Below, in pieces: positions 22,067 through 22,276 of a stretch of DNA of 22,276 nucleotides. Each line of letters begins with the position of its first letter. Within the stretch, counting starts at the first letter, position 1. The stretch is from a virus. Where the stretch lies: IMG/VR virus record IMGVR_UViG_3300009481_000124, positions 1 to 22,276 of that record. One strand, given 5' to 3'. The position numbers were made by a program, and so were the translations under genes. A model generated the notes under the pieces. It made no database searches and was not told where the DNA came from. It saw nothing but the letters and a program-made list of their open reading frames with translations.

Positions 22067-22276
22067 TACAACAACCACTTTTTAAACCACAAACAGAATG
22101 GATACCACCGGAAGATTTTCCTGATTTATCTAAATACAAAGAAATAGCAATTGATTTAGAAACAAAAGATCCTGACCTAGTTAAGATGGGTTCAGGTTCT
22201 GTAGCCAGGCGTGGTTGTATTACAGGAATAGCAGTAGCTGTTGAAGGTTGGTCTGCTTATTATCCAGTCGCTCATG
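22063..22276 (+). CDS. Family A DNA polymerase, 5' end only (3'-5' exonuclease start)
   Basis: The gene starts at ATG 22063 and is cut by the window end after 71 codons. It begins MIQQPLFKPQTEWIPPEDFP, then KEIAIDLETKDPDL, with the DxE exonuclease motif I (Asp31, Glu33), and GITGIAVAVEGWSAYYPVAH-like strands (CITGIAVAVEGW). This opening matches the marine podovirus DNA polymerase I-type proteins that I recall, with a 3'-5' proofreading domain before a family A polymerase domain. Only the exonuclease part is visible, so polymerase identity is inference from similarity. It overlaps the DUF3310 gene by 4 bases. Confidence 0.82.
   Translation, partial: MIQQPLFKPQTEWIPPEDFPDLSKYKEIAIDLETKDPDLVKMGSGSVARRGCITGIAVAVEGWSAYYPVAH

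Noticed and set aside
1-22276. tRNA genes, CRISPR arrays, insertion sequences, integrase or attachment sites
   Set aside because: No cloverleaf, spaced repeats, transposase or recombinase motifs were seen by eye; a tRNA and repeat scan would settle this.
16507-22276. Anti-phage defence system reading of SNF2, UvrD and PD-(D/E)XK genes
   Set aside because: Although these families occur in defence loci, here they sit with primase, DUF3310 and polymerase in a phage replication operon, so phage DNA metabolism explains them better.

Overview
The window is a gap-free, AT-rich stretch of a tailed-phage genome. It looks most like a short-tailed (podovirus-type) phage of marine Alphaproteobacteria, of the kind known from SAR11/SAR116 phages and uncultured marine viromes. 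The reasons are: strong A/T bias with AGA and TTA as the usual Arg and Leu codons; a set of low-complexity virion proteins with marine-phage signatures (KADDVPARLS, FGGGR, a C-terminal VGTNN-PATAR tail); a P22 gp10-like nozzle protein followed by a very large end-of-module protein; and a replication set with an archaeo-eukaryotic-type primase, UvrD-like and SNF2-like helicases and a family A polymerase. No rRNA, tRNA, integrase, transposase or CRISPR array was seen. The genetic code appears standard (TGA is used as a stop). Host and group are inferences from remembered family patterns, not from a search.

Layout, + strand unless stated. (1) 1-2317, adhesion: the end of a repeat-built tail-fibre protein (DUF7483-like), a 44-residue-repeat beta protein, and a tail-collar-domain fibre. 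(2) 2327-14182, virion body: P22 gp10-like nozzle/DNA-stabilisation protein, eight small to medium proteins of mostly unknown role, and a 1572-residue protein that is probably an ejected internal protein. (3) 14179-15023, lysis: a small C-terminally anchored membrane protein (holin-like), an M15 peptidase endolysin and a 40-residue membrane micro-protein. (4) 15020-16450, minus strand: one SNF2-family helicase, convergent with the lysis genes and divergent from replication. (5) 16471-16502: a compact region with back-to-back sigma70-like promoters. (6) 16507-22276, replication: three uncharacterised conserved proteins, primase, DUF7220 membrane protein, UvrD-family helicase, PD-(D/E)XK nuclease, DUF3310 (T7 gp1.7-like) protein and the start of a family A DNA polymerase, which runs off the window.

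Genes mostly overlap by 1-4 bases or abut, so each block probably works as a translationally coupled operon. Terminase, portal and major capsid genes are not in the window and probably lie upstream. The points most worth a second look are the interlocked divergent promoter, a short R-x-G-Y/MG-type motif shared by several virion proteins, a mid-gene codon-usage switch near 17160, the unexplained three-gene set ahead of the primase, the hairpin at the primase start, and the unlisted 40- and 57-residue genes.
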